The translations under genes and the position numbers were made by a program. The notes under the pieces are model-generated. The model saw only the letters and a list, made by a program, of their open reading frames with translations. It searched no databases and was not told the DNA's origin. Source: Lumbricus terrestris (taxonomy: Eukaryota; Annelida; Clitellata; Crassiclitellata; Lumbricidae). From it: a stretch of 64,000 nt of DNA. This document shows, one piece after another, positions 50,326 to 61,874 of this stretch (positions within the stretch are counted from its first letter, which is position 1; every line of letters begins with the position of its first letter). The DNA is taken from NCBI GenBank assembly GCA_949752735.1, contig OX457037.1, forward strand, positions 65,531,449 through 65,595,448, read 5' to 3'.

Positions 50326-51175
50326 GTTTAATAGCGACGATTCAATCAAAAGCCGGCGAAGAAGGGAAGAAATCGATCAATGGACTGGCGATTTTAGACA
50401 ACGAATAGGCCTATTACTATTTGCTGTGAGTTCAGAAATCGAAGTCTACAATTCGATTGAATTCAGCCTCAGTCGTCGAAGGATTTTGGAAGAATTAATT
50501 TATCCAGCGGACATAGCATCATGCAAGAGAAATAAATGTCTCTATATCAGCCATGGGAAAACGGAGATCTGCCCACTGAAATCCTAAAGAGCTGACCCAA
50601 ATGGAAACTAATAACGAAATGGTCAACGGATGACAATTTCGGAAAAATGTCTGTTTCAAGTGAATCGAATATCATCTTAATTGTTTGCAATGAAAATAAT
50701 TTAAACAAATATGCACCAGATGGACGATTGATCCGTGAAATAAAACTTCCATTAGATGAATATTTTTGGAACCCAAGTCATGCCATAAAACTGCCCAATG
50801 GTCATTTCGTTGTCTGTCATGGACAATTTGCTAACGAAATGCATAGAGTGTGCCTCATTGATACAGATCGAAATTTTTTGAAGTCATTTGGTGGAGACCC
50901 TGGTTCGACCGTCGAACAAACGAATAAGCCAATCTATTTGTCGGTCGAAGGAAACAGATGCGTGTTGGTGGCAGATCTTTATAACAGTCGAGTAGGCCTA
51001 TTGTTACTGGATTCAGATTTGGAATTCAAGAAAGAAATCTCTCAGTAAAACACGGATTAGGCTAAGTGTTCCAGAGAGGATTCTTCTGGATGAGTCACAG
51101 AGTCGACTGTTTGTGGCTGATAACGAACCGGATAACTGTCGGATTTTGATTTTTCAATTATGTAGACGATCGATG
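50326..51175 (+). pseudogene. Decayed duplicate of the beta-propeller exon
   Basis: After a CGTCCAG acceptor, the sequence follows the 41101 exon throughout: T-I-Q-S-K-A-G, S-S-E-I-E-V-Y, S-V-S-S-E-S-N-I-I-L, Y-A-P-D-G-R-L-I-R-E and L-L-L-D-S-D-L-E-F-K-K-E-I. Frames are broken at about 50406, 50585 and 51045. Two insertions that create TAGGCCTA (50406-50413 and 50993-51000) are absent from the intact copy. The duplication included intron sequence, so it is a DNA-level copy, not a retrocopy. Confidence 0.8.
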
Positions 51176-51304
51176 AATAATATTTTACTTCGGCCTTTTG
51201 ATTCTGGCGAAATACTTTTTCTTAATATCAAGATAGCTTTGCCTGCAAATCTAAACTTCTTAAGGTTTTCATCGAAATTCACAATTAATCCATTCGTAGT
51301 TGAC

Positions 51305-51805
51305 ATTTCAGTCCTGGGCACGACGTTAAACTGCATCCATCCTCCGCCACAGGGAACCAACAACGTCCCTGTGCCGGTCCTAAGCCCGGACAAAAGGAGG
51401 AAGGTTTGCCAGATGGGTGGCGATACGCTGGCAGTAAAAGACCAAGACGATTGTAATCCGCAAAAACCACGGCACAAGTGACATAGCGACCCAGATGCTT
51501 CAAGTTGTCATGATGTGGAGCTAACATGCACAGGCCGGTCAGGACAGACCGGTGGAGAGAGTCGGAGGAGAGAGCGTGGGACACATACGGGCATTGACCC
51601 AAGTTGTCCTTCATGCCTCTCTCCCAATATTCTCTTCATTCAGGCAAGGTGGTCTATAGCTGCTCCAAGATGTTAATGGTGTGGAGCAGACCTGCTGACC
51701 GGACTGGTTGAAGCTGGGCAATATGACATGAGACAGACTCAGACAGAGAGTGGCGTCGGACTCCTACGGGCGCTGAGCCTAAGGATGTTGTTGATGATGT
51801 TGAGT
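51305..51805 (+). mobile_element. Interspersed repeat, LINE-3'-like, with GATGTT/GATGAT tail
   Basis: This block of about 500 bp ends in GATGTTGTTGATGATGTTGA. It recurs inverted at about 55967-56480. The short-unit tail is typical of a LINE/SINE 3' end. The open frames over it on both strands are incidental. Confidence 0.6.
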
Positions 51806-52603
51806 TGACATTTGAGAAGAGGCACATTTCGTATTAGCCCTACTAAAATTTTACAATGCTTTGATGCTTTAACCTATTGTAGACATAACAACCCTAGTAC
51901 TATTGATAATCTGATTGTGAGGTGCAATTGCAGCCCTATGATTGTCTTTACGGCGCTAAATAAATATTGTAGTCTTATATTCGATAGATGCGGAAGATTA
52001 GAAAATAGATTGAAAGAAGTTTTATAATGAATAGAGGGTCTATAAGTTTCTTTTGTCTATTGTAATGCTATAAAATTATCTAATGTGGAGTTGATGCCTT
52101 AATTCGGAATAATTATGCAACGCAGCCTATCTTTGCTATATAATTGTGAAGAACTGTCATTTATGGGATAGCCTATACATAAAAGGTATAAAATAATTTT
52201 GTACACCACTAGTGAATTTTGCTTCTCGGACAATGCAACGCGTGCATCTGTATAGTGCATAGCCCATAGCCCGCTATTTTCGTAATATCCTTTAAACACG
52301 AGAGCGAGGTAACTGACAATAGGCCTACAGTAGACCTACTTTTCTTTCTAGCTTTATGCGCTTCGACAGAATCTGACTTTTAGAATAATTTGTGCGCATA
52401 TCAACTGGCGCTGATGAATGGGAAAAAACGCGCTGATCTCTATTTCGACACCTTTCACAATGCAGAGCCATTGAGACGACATCTGGAAAGCGAAGCATTT
52501 GACCGATGAAAGGGCGATTTTAATTGTTAGTTTGAATGTATAAAATCAGAGTGCATGATACCAATGCCACCCTTCCTATAGTGGCGTATAATTGAAGATA
52601 AGT
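51806..52603. other. Unassigned stretch
   Basis: No gene or element recognised. A TAGGCCTA lies near 52320. Confidence 0.4.
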
Positions 52604-52611
52604 CTTAGTTC

Positions 52612-52826
52612 CAGTGGCGGCGCCAGGATTTCAGTTTGGGGGGGGAAATTTCTGACGACCTTTTTTTTTAGTCATCGACCGAAATCTCATGAAAATTTTC
52701 CATTTTTAGTCATCAACCGAAAATCGTGGATATTTCAATGTCAAAAATTCGGATTGCCCCTTTTTTTAGGGGGCTGAACCTCTAGTAGGGGGCTTAGCCC
52801 CCAGCCCCCTCCTAGCGCCGCCACTG
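52612..52826. mobile_element. hAT-like MITE, 215 bp, TSD CTTAGTTC
   Basis: The ends CAGTGGCGGCGCCAGGA and TCCTAGCGCCGCCACTG are flanked by perfect 8-bp repeats CTTAGTTC (52604-52611, 52827-52834). The interior contains TTTCTGACGACC and AGTCATCGACCGAAA, related to the modules in the MITE at 18589-18984. Confidence 0.9.
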
Positions 52827-53055
52827 CTTAGTTCGTCGTGAAAAGTCCTTAAAAATTTGGAGAATTCTCATTCATTTTCCAGTGCCATTGAGCATTTGTA
52901 TTGTCTCAGCCACTTAACTGATTCAAGTCTAAACATCTTTCAAGACTTAATGCAATCTTACAGTCAAAAGTCTGAGACCCAGCTCGAAGAGTTTACCAAT
53001 CTCCTACTTCTCATCCATCAATTACTTTATAGATTACTCTTGTGGCCTTTTGGAC

Positions 53056-53764
53056 GGTGACCGGACAAAATGGTAGCGGACAAAATGGTACGGACAAAAT
53101 GGTACGGACAAAACGGTATGGATGAAATGAAAGCTGGATTAGTGAATTCTTATATATGAAATAGAAGCTGGATTAATGAAAAGACGCATGTGAAATGGAA
53201 ACTGGATGAAGGCTCTGCATAGATATTTTTACATATGAAATGGAAGCTGGATTGATGAATAATAACGCTTTAGACATAGAAGCTGTATCATGGTATTTTT
53301 ATAGCTGACATAGAAGCTGGATTAATGAAAGATGCATTACAAATGGAGGTTAATATAAGAAATCTTCTGGCTGAAATTGAAGCTGGATACATCATGACAC
53401 ACACGAATGAAAGACATCAATTCATTTACCATTTCTCAAGCATTTTTTCCCGCCAATCCAGCCTCCTTTTGTATTGTGTATAGCTGAAAGAAGAGCAAGG
53501 AATGACCTTAAAAGTACCTTCTGCAAGCCAAACTGGTGCTCTCGTCATCCTGTCTAGAAGCACAATGCAACCGAATATTATCAGCCGGTCTTCTCCTGCA
53601 CCAGAGTCGTATTGAACGAAATCAGAAAATCGCTCGGGCGTGACAGAGGTGCAGTCGACCGGTATCAAGGGAGGCATTTTGTCATCACCGGCCTCTGAAG
53701 CTCGCTGTCGATGACGACGAAGGACGCGAGAAAGTGAGGATTTTCGGAAATGCCATGAGGACAT
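53056..53764. mobile_element. MULE-like element, left end and interior (GGACAAAATGGTA array)
   Basis: It starts GGTGACCGGACAAAATGGTA with four tandem GGACAAAATGGTA units (to about 53117). A GGAAGCTGGATTGATGAA array follows (53120-53395), then a minus-strand Mutator-like transposase fragment. The right terminal array was not found, so the element is truncated or disrupted. Confidence 0.6.
53426..53764 (-). pseudogene. MULE transposase N-proximal fragment, frameshifted
   Basis: The frame includes V-Q-Y-D-S-G, R-L-I-I-F, W-L-A-E-G-T-F-K-V-I-P, and after a shift F-Q-L-Y-T-I. This matches the region of MULE-type transposases around the first catalytic Asp (usually in D-G-T-F-K; here the Asp position reads E). 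It links the adjacent GGACAAAATGG array to the Mutator-like superfamily. Confidence 0.6.
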
Positions 53765-53920
53765 GATCAGCCATTCTGTTCATAGGGCTCTGTCGCTTGT
53801 GTAGCACTTGGCGTTGCTAGGGTTTCTCTCTGCCGAAGTTTCATGCCTTCGACTGCTTTTCGGGCGAGTGCTATTTTAGTGAATTCTTACCGTCATGAAG
53901 ATACATTATTATCTTCGATG

Positions 53921-54243
53921 CAGTGGTGTAGTGGGGCGGGAACGCGGGAGGAACGCCGTCCCCCACTTTTTTCCAGGGAGGGAACGCGATCCCTCACTAT
54001 TTTGCAGCATTTCTGCTGAAATAAATGAACACTTGAATACAATATGTTACAAATAACAAATTCCTATGTATAAATTTACATAATTACATTTATTAATTTT
54101 TTTAAAGTTTTTTACATTCAACAGTTTCAAAAATAGCAGCGCTCACACTATGCAAAATTCTTGCAAGATTGCACTTTTGCTACAGTTGCTACTTCAATTT
54201 CCAGGCGTTCCCCCACTTCATTGTTTAGGACTACACCACACTG
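53921..54243. mobile_element. hAT-like MITE, 323 bp, TSD CTTCGATG
   Basis: The ends CAGTGGTGTAGTGG and ACTACACCACACTG are flanked by perfect 8-bp repeats CTTCGATG (53913-53920, 54244-54251). Sub-terminal GGGAACGC and GCGTTCCCCC continue the inverted symmetry. Confidence 0.88.
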
Positions 54244-54251
54244 CTTCGATG

Positions 54252-55960
54252 TGCAGTCCATCTGCGATCAGCGTTGCTTTGCACTTCAATGAACGATACT
54301 CGCAATATCTGCGAAACTACCCGTTCAGTTTCCAGAACCTTATGATACCAGAATTCAAACCCTCGAGAAATCATGGTTCTCTTACCACGTAGAGACGCAC
54401 ATAGACACACTGCAAAGGCCTATTTCAGTCTCTTCCATGACGACACCGTAGTAAATGTCCTTTCACAAAACCCTTTATATGCAACAATAACAACTGAGGA
54501 GAGTTCGGTAGTCATCAGACAAGCCAATCAGGGCTAGTTTTTCTTAATACTTTGAGGGACTGTGATGGACCTTTGCATGGGCGGGAAAGACCTGAGCGGA
54601 GACTTGGGGGCGGGGACGGAAAGACGCGATATTTTTGACGGACGAACGGCTCTCTTTTCTCACTGTGTCCCTCTCTCCGCAAACCTAAAGAGCTATCGGG
54701 CGCCTAGTATAGGCCTACCGTTAACATGGACGAAGTTCATTCTTTCTACATTAGGCCTAAATATCTGCAGCGGCCCACGAATTACTTCTACAGCTGATGA
54801 CTTGGAAGACATAAATGCAAGACGCACAAACACACACACAAACACATGCAAACACACAAACACGCACATTTACAACACAGCTTCTTGATGATTAATCCTA
54901 TTCTGTCCTGACTTTGTGTCTGACTGAACTTTCCTTTCTTCCGCAAAATAGTTGCGCACAAAAAATGAAACTGTAAATTGTTGCACAAGAGATTCCAATT
55001 TTGCCCGGGAAGCTTCCTTCGCTCTGCCACGCAAGGTGACCTGGTTGTTCCTATGACTCAAACTTTCACATTAGCCAACTGCATAAAGCTTAATTGCGCC
55101 TGAAAACCATTTTCTTTGATTGTAGTTTGGCGACATGTATTATGTTACATAATATATGTGGTTTGACGATGTCAGGCTTGGAGCGCCTCTGTGCTGTTTT
55201 TCTGGAAGTGACGCCATATGAATTCATGATTGCAACTGTGATTTACTGCAGACACTGTCCAAATGAGTAAAAACCTGACACTAAGGGGGCAGGAGTTTAG
55301 TTGCGGAATTTTTATATGGACATATTAAGCAGTCAAGCATCAAATTTCTTTCACGCAATCTGTAAGCTTATTGTTGGCACTTAATAATTTATTTAGTAGG
55401 ATACACCGTGATGAAGTGGTTCCATGGAAATCCAAGATGGCCATACGTATCGTATATCATGTCATAGAATCAAGATTTTAGAGACTAAATGAAGATTTGA
55501 TTTTGGGGTTTAAGAAATATTTATTCCGTCATTCATTTCGGCCTAGCCTAATCATTCCATGGACTTGTATAGCATCCCTTTATGAAAACTATGTACTCAG
55601 GATCACTGCCATTCCAGACATTGCGAAAGAAAAAAGACTTTTGGAGATTGTTGAAACAAAGTTTGATTGGTCATATACATGATTATGAACACAGTTTAAG
55701 TGTTACCGATGGCTACATACATGTAGGCTATTTACTGTCATGGCCATCAGAATCTCAAAATGGCTATATTAAGTTACGTATTGTATGTGATGGCAACATG
55801 ATATCAGGGTCTAATTTAATATTTTGGGGTCGTCATTGAATTGAGGATCTCCACTTCAGAGTGCAGTTAAAAAAGAACACCGATAAAATTGTAATGTGAT
55901 AATAATCATGCAACAACTCATCAAAGCACATTCACGAAGCTTATTAGCCTGACTCTGCAG
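54252..55960. other. Unassigned stretch
   Basis: A (CA)-rich segment lies near 54828-54870. Open frames such as 54562-54888 and 55497-55839 have no recognisable domain. Confidence 0.4.
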
Positions 55961-55965
55961 TAGGT

Positions 55966-55966
<1 letters not shown>

Positions 55967-56002
<36 letters not shown>

Positions 56003-56480
56003 TCCTTGGGCCAAATACCCTTAGGTGTCCGACGCCACTCTCTGTCTGAGTCTGTCTCGCGTCATGCTGCCCAGCTTCAACCAGTCCGGTCAGCAGTTCC
56101 ATACCATTAACATCTTGGAGCAGCTCGACCACCTTGTCTGATTGAAGAGAATATTTGGAGAGAGGCACGAAGGACAACCTGGGTCAATGCCCGTATGTGT
56201 CCCACGCTATCCCCCCGACTCTCTCCACTGGTCTGTCCTGACCGGCCTGTGTGTATGTCAGCTCCACATCATGACACCTTGAAGCATCTGGGTCGCTATG
56301 TCACTTGTGCCGTGGTTTTGGGGATTTCTATGGTCTTGGTCTTTTACTGCCAGCGTATCTCCACCCATCTGGCAAACCTTCCTCATTTTATCCGGGCTTA
56401 GGACCGGCACAGGGAATTTGTTGGTTCCCTGTGGCAGAGAATGGATGCAGTTTAACGTCGTGCCCAGGACCAGTAGGTAT
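55967..56480 (-). mobile_element. Inverted copy of the 51305-51805 repeat with (ATC)n tail
   Basis: The (ATC)n run at 55967-56000 is the 3' tail of a minus-strand copy. The body matches 51305-51805 (GTTGTCCTTC, TGGTCTGTCCTGACCGG and CCTGTGCCGGTCC in opposite orientation). Confidence 0.65.
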
Positions 56481-58120
56481 AGCAACAATTATTATTGTGC
56501 CATGAACTTATCTCAAAATCAGTGAAAATTTTTATGATTGGTCAGTTTGGCCATAGCTTCACCCATGTTTGTTTCAAAGTGGCATAGCCTAATCTTACTT
56601 CACCGCGCGTGAATTACAGCTTAGGCGCACATGCCAATAGGCCTAGACCTTGTCCGAACTAATGGCTGCTTCAGATGGCAATAGAGCTATAGCTCTCAAC
56701 CGAACAAACAGTGAAGCATCTCTTGAATTCACGCAATATCTTAAAAGCAATAGCATTATAGTTTTATCATAGCCTACTACTTCGTTGTGTAAACAAGTTA
56801 GTTCAATTTCGTATCCAGGTCATGAGCTGGCAATCCGGAGGGTACACAGTTAGGCCTATTGTATGCGGCAAAGCTATAGCTTTGATAAGCTGATGCTTAT
56901 CATGGCATAAAGCTGGAGTAGGCCTAAGAGAACTTGGCTTAGGATTGTAGTGGCGTCATATGTAAGGATTGATGTACTATACAATAGCAAACGCACGCCT
57001 GACATTTCTTGGGTTGCCATTGGTTATGGCACTGTTTAACTTTAGTTCCTCTATCCTCAGACTAGCGTCTGAAGAACTTGAAACAGCGACCTCTTGTTTA
57101 AACAGAGCCGACGATCGTAACCCGCCAACTCTGTATGAACGCCGGTATCGTGCTGCTTCTCGATTCAACTGGTCTAAACCTGCCTTCTCGCGTTGTGGCC
57201 TAACCCTGACAACCACACTGTATTTAGCCCCCTAAAGGTACATCGCCAGCCATCAGTTGCCACAGTGGACCAGGATAGTCATAGTCTCGTCATAATGTCT
57301 ACATAGCTGTCTTGGGTCCTCTTAGACAGGGCTTTTTTTAACGTGCAGTTCTACACAAAATGTGCAGTTCTAAATGGATTCGTGCAGTTGTAGAAGCACT
57401 TCCGTCATGTTCCGTGCAGTTAAAACTAGTAAAAAAATAGGCCATTTTCTTCAGATTGGGTGTAATTTACCATGGAGGATGAGAAAGGAGAGAAGAGGAT
57501 GTGCAGTTCTAAAAATTCCTTAAAAACAGCCCTGCCATTGTATTTACATGCTGTATTTAGGTCCTACATGCTGCAAGATAAGATTATGCTGATCACACAT
57601 TTCCAATTGCTTAGAAACGCACTTGATTTCACCAGTTATACCTATATATATATATTGAGGGGGAGTGCTTTCTGTGATCAACAACAATGCGCTATATAAA
57701 ATGTCTTGATGCACACCTAGAGGGCGGATGCGGGTCGTCGTCCGCCTCTATGCTTCATTATTTCAGAGGTTTAAACCTCGGTCCAGCACTGTCAGCACTT
57801 GAATTGCGTAACGCCCACTTAAAGCGAAAGGTCTCAATCGGTAGATTTATCGAAAAGTGAGCAGAGTCGCTGTAGAAACGCATGCATTTGCGTATAATAT
57901 TTATTATAATAATGCCGATAACCAACAGAGAGATTTAACTGGATTCTTTGTTCGGTGTATTTTCTTAGTTCCCTAGTGCGGCGAATGTAATGTGGGTGTA
58001 ATACGCCGAACAGCAACAATGTCAGATTTAAAATAATTTTTTATTGTTATTGCCATTTAGTCACACCGATGTGGATAACTGTTCCGTGCATTAGGATGAC
58101 ACACACGCGCACTCACAAGC
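56481..58120. other. Unassigned stretch
   Basis: Many TAGGCCTA or TAGCCTA words occur (about 56585-56925). Frames at 56969-57235 overlap on both strands and have no domain. Confidence 0.4.
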
Positions 58121-58128
58121 ACACACAT

Positions 58129-59870
58129 TAGGCCATTGCAAAAAATATTTTTTTAGAATGTGCATTGTGCAACCCCGCCATATTGTTACTATTACTTAAA
58201 CATAATTGCCTGCAAATTTTCAGGGCTGTAGGCCATGTTTTGACCCCCGCCCACCTAAAGAGTAGTTTTATGTTCAAAATGGACATCGACAACATGGTAG
58301 CAAATTGTAAAATTTTTGCTTTACCTTCTAGAGGCTGTACCCAAGGTAGCAAGGAGTGAATATATGAAAAAAGAACCACCTCAGGATGTAGTTTCTACAA
58401 TTTCATCCACACCAAACCGCCCATTACTTAGAAAGGATGATAGAGAAGTGCCTGAAGCGTGGCTTATAGGTGACTTGTTGGCATCCCATATTTGAAAGAA
58501 ACTTGAGTTCAGTTCACAAAGACTTGTTTGGTGCAACATCAGGCCCTGACAACACCAATTTCATTAAGAGGTTCTATTTGGCCAACAATTAACACAGAAG
58601 CTGGTTTTAAAACCCTGGAAATCAACGACAGGTCTTTGAAACGCACTAGGAAATCCTATACAGTCACTGAAGAGAATATTTTCTACTTCAAATAAATAGA
58701 ACTTGCTACCTCGCACTGACTATCGGGAATGTGCTGAATTAATGTTGATACTTCTGGGTGAGACACCTGAAAGAGGAATACACTGACTGAAGCCAGGAGC
58801 AGCGCATCATGCTCGATGGATGCCATCCATTTTGTATCCTGCAAAGATGTTTGCTTTCAATGCTCAAGCAGGATATGACAAGGAGACAAGGACATGATCA
58901 GCAAATTGGAAGTATTATGACTATGTAAATTTAATGCTCTATTCTACGTTGAAAACTGGCTCTCTTCATCCATTGGGGTCGATGCAGCGTATAATGATCT
59001 CAAGCTATGGCATGACCTGAAGAAGTATTGCAAGCATGATCCACAAGTTGCCAATGCAGCCATGAAAGCCTTGGAAAAGCTCTTCTGGTACTTAACAGAA
59101 GAATCTGCTGTATTCTCTCTCTTTTCAAACAGGCTTTCCACTTCAGAAAGACAGCAGATTGCTCGGACACTGCTCCGAATTCCTAGACCAAGACAGTCTG
59201 AAAGGGGTCATCCAACGTTTCCTATGCTGAGCCACAGTACAAAGCTATCATCCCTTATTGGACCCAAATCCTGGTTCTTGTTTCACAGAATGGGAATTGG
59301 CGCCGACTAGGAAAACCTGTTAGTGAATTTCATAATGATCCCAATTACTAAGAAGCTGATACATATGTGCGGCATGTCAAAGTGGTGAATGATCTGTCGG
59401 AACGGGCTGTGAAACTAATCCAAGACTTCTCAATTAGTGTTACCAATGATGAAACACAAAAACAGTTTTTATTGCAAATGGTCGAATATCAACGCAAAGA
59501 AATTCCCAACTTTAAAAAAGAGACATTAAAGAAATTAACCTTCTCCTCCACAAAAACCTTAAATTCAGTAAAGTGATTTGACATGATATCATTGTGTAAT
59601 GTGTATACACTATTACCAAACTTGTTAGTTTCTATATGTAGCTTGTATTCTTTGTATAGTAAACTATCTTATGTTACAAACATTTTGTCATGCAGGAAAA
59701 CAATGATTTATTAACTAAATCAGTTGATCGTGTTGGGCGGGGGTCAAAACACCACGAAATGACCTAAAATTTGGTGAACATTCACATTTTGCCATTAGAA
59801 ACAATATAGGAGGGTTGCACCATAGAATTTGTAAAAAAATATTTTCCCCATACATAAATGAAATGGCCTA
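58129..59870 (+). mobile_element. hAT-like element, 1742 bp, TSD ACACACAT
   Basis: The ends TAGGCCATTGC and GAAATGGCCTA are flanked by perfect 8-bp repeats ACACACAT (58121-58128, 59871-59878). A second inverted block (GTGCAACCCCGCCATATTGT / ACAATATAGGAGGGTTGCAC) lies 35-60 bp in from each end. It carries a degraded plus-strand transposase. Confidence 0.88.
58470..59576 (+). pseudogene. Transposase remnant of the 1742-bp element
   Basis: Fragments in shifting frames include W-L-S-S-S-I-G-V-D-A-A-Y-N-D-L, A-M-K-A-L-E-K-L-F-W-Y-L-T-E-E, and V-K-V-V-N-D-L-S-E-R-A-V-K-L-I-Q-D with Q-F-L-L-Q-M-V. The last block aligns in pattern with the C-terminus of the minus-strand remnant at 15547-16164. At least five stops or shifts are present. 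Confidence 0.7.
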
Positions 59871-59878
59871 ACACACAT

Positions 59879-61872
59879 GCACACACATGTCGTAGGCTAT
59901 AGTTGCATTTGACACTCCCCTAGCAAAATGCTTTCTGGCAAAGACGAGCTATATTTGCGATCAGAGTGTTGTCAAACTTCAAAGCCTTAAAAACCTAACC
60001 AAACAAACGGTAGAGAAGTGGGTTGAGAAGTACAATATACTATATTATAGCCTACTTCAATCGCAATTAAGTTAAGGTGTTCGAACACTTCGAGATCTTG
60101 GACGCAGTCACTGCATGGATCCAGTTTGGATGGGTTACCTCACTTCAACATTTATTGCAACACTCTTTTTGTGTAGGCTTGCATAAACTATTGTGCAAAG
60201 TCCAACGTCAAAATATATATGCCTAAGTAGTAAGTAGACTATGATGTCGGCCTATGCAGGTCTAATGGCCTATGCATATAAATTATGCATAAATCCGCAT
60301 ATAGGCATAGGCCTATCGGTTGATATTATAGGCCTAAAGGACTCTTAACAGATCAAATTGTCGCTGGTATCGATGCTTTCTTTCCTTATCTTGCACACGG
60401 TAGCATTTCACGGAGCTGGTCAGTTTAAAGTCAGTTATCATTTAGTACATTATAATATTAGTGTCGTTGGTGGCATATTGCAATGGAAACATTGTGGCAC
60501 ATAGAGCGCACGGACGCGCGATCGCTTCTATAGCTAAAATCCCAAAGGTCCACTCAGCCTTCCTTTCCGCAGTTGGCGTTGGTAAACCGAGTAGTACTGT
60601 AACAGGTAGGACGCGATAGAAACCTTAATTGCATAGCAGCTGTCGACAGCTGAATTTGACTCATGTAATAGGCCTAACTTGTGACCATCCGTTCATACTG
60701 TAGCAGAGTTGACATTATGATATATAAATGTAATGATTGAATAGAGGAAGAAGCGAGGGAGTGTGGTGGCAGTGATGATGATTGCGGGGATAGAGGATAA
60801 GGAAGAAACGTGTGTGCGAAGCAACACAAAGAAATAGTTACAAGTGAGTCAGAGAGGAGAGCTGACCAGCGCAGAGGCATAGAGTAGATTCGGCCACAGG
60901 CAGGTAGGCAGGTATGAGCAGTAGAGAGGGGCAGGCGGAACTGACCAGGAGAAGTTTGTAGTTGCCATTTTTGGGAAGGAGTTTGAGCGTCCGGAGGAAG
61001 AGAGCAGCCGGACGAGGCTCGAGGAGCGCTGGCTGGCCGCTGGCCAGGACTCAGGGAAGAAGGCTTAACTAGGGATGAGAAAGGACGCGGAATTAGTCGG
61101 TCAGAAGGAGTCAGAGGAGAAGGTTGGACGAGAACGGAAGAAGGAACGGAGGAGGAGACGCCAGAAACATCGGCAGAGGAATGAGAAGAGAACAAGAAGG
61201 AAGAAACCGAGATTAAGGAAAGTAATAACGAACTAATATTATTATTATTATTATTATCATTAATTTAACTAAACAGAATAACACATTTATTATCTGTAAA
61301 TAAACACTGAATGTTAACTGACGAGTGCTCTCGTTACGTGACTAGTTCATCCCACTGTAATTGCTTATAATTATTATCCGTTGTGTATTGTATAATAAAC
61401 TTATTAATATTTTGTAATCAGTTTCATATTTAATAAATCACCTTAGTGTTATGTGGTGGAGAACCGGGGTACTATGAATTGCAGTCATTCTGCGGTTTAG
61501 CAGATTGAAGTGAAACGAAGATATTGAAGTACACTGCATCAATCCGTCGATTGCAGCTGTGAAACCAGTTTGTAACCTACAGCATCATACATTATTTTAA
61601 TAGACACGAAACCAATGTACATAGCTGTCTGATACTGTTTTCACCAAATATTGCAGTCATAGGACAAAGACCTACCAAGAAATGCCAACTGCGAATGCGC
61701 GGGAGTACGTATCTGCGAATAACGCCCTATCAAACTAACCAAAAACAACGTAAGTGCAGATACTTGGTTCTTGCTTAGTATGTCATGCGTTTGCTGCAGA
61801 TACGTGGTTTTCACACACGCTGGTTCTCTGTGATGGAATCAAGATAGGAGTTTCCTATTTATTTCCTAAATG
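59879..61872. other. Unassigned stretch, purine-rich in 60720-61210
   Basis: The plus strand at 60720-61210 is GA-rich, which opens a long minus-strand frame of low complexity. Near 61440-61475 two polyA-like words precede TGGTGGAGAACCGGGG, which could be an LTR primer-binding site. I could not define an LTR. Confidence 0.4.
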
Positions 61873-61874
61873 TA

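Noticed and set aside
57325..57540. Possible MITE with CAGGGCTTTTTTTAA and TTAAAAACAGCCCTG ends
   Set aside because: The inverted ends are real, but the flanks have no matching target duplication and the interior GTGCAGTTCTA repeats could be coincidental. Left uncalled.
60674..61195. 173-codon minus-strand open frame
   Set aside because: It lies opposite a GA-rich, low-complexity tract, is very Ser/Pro/Leu-rich, and shows no domain or splice signals.
60598..61480. Possible LTR ending before a TGGTGGAGAACCGGGG primer-binding-like site
   Set aside because: No second LTR, no TG...CA boundaries and no gag-pol frames could be found.
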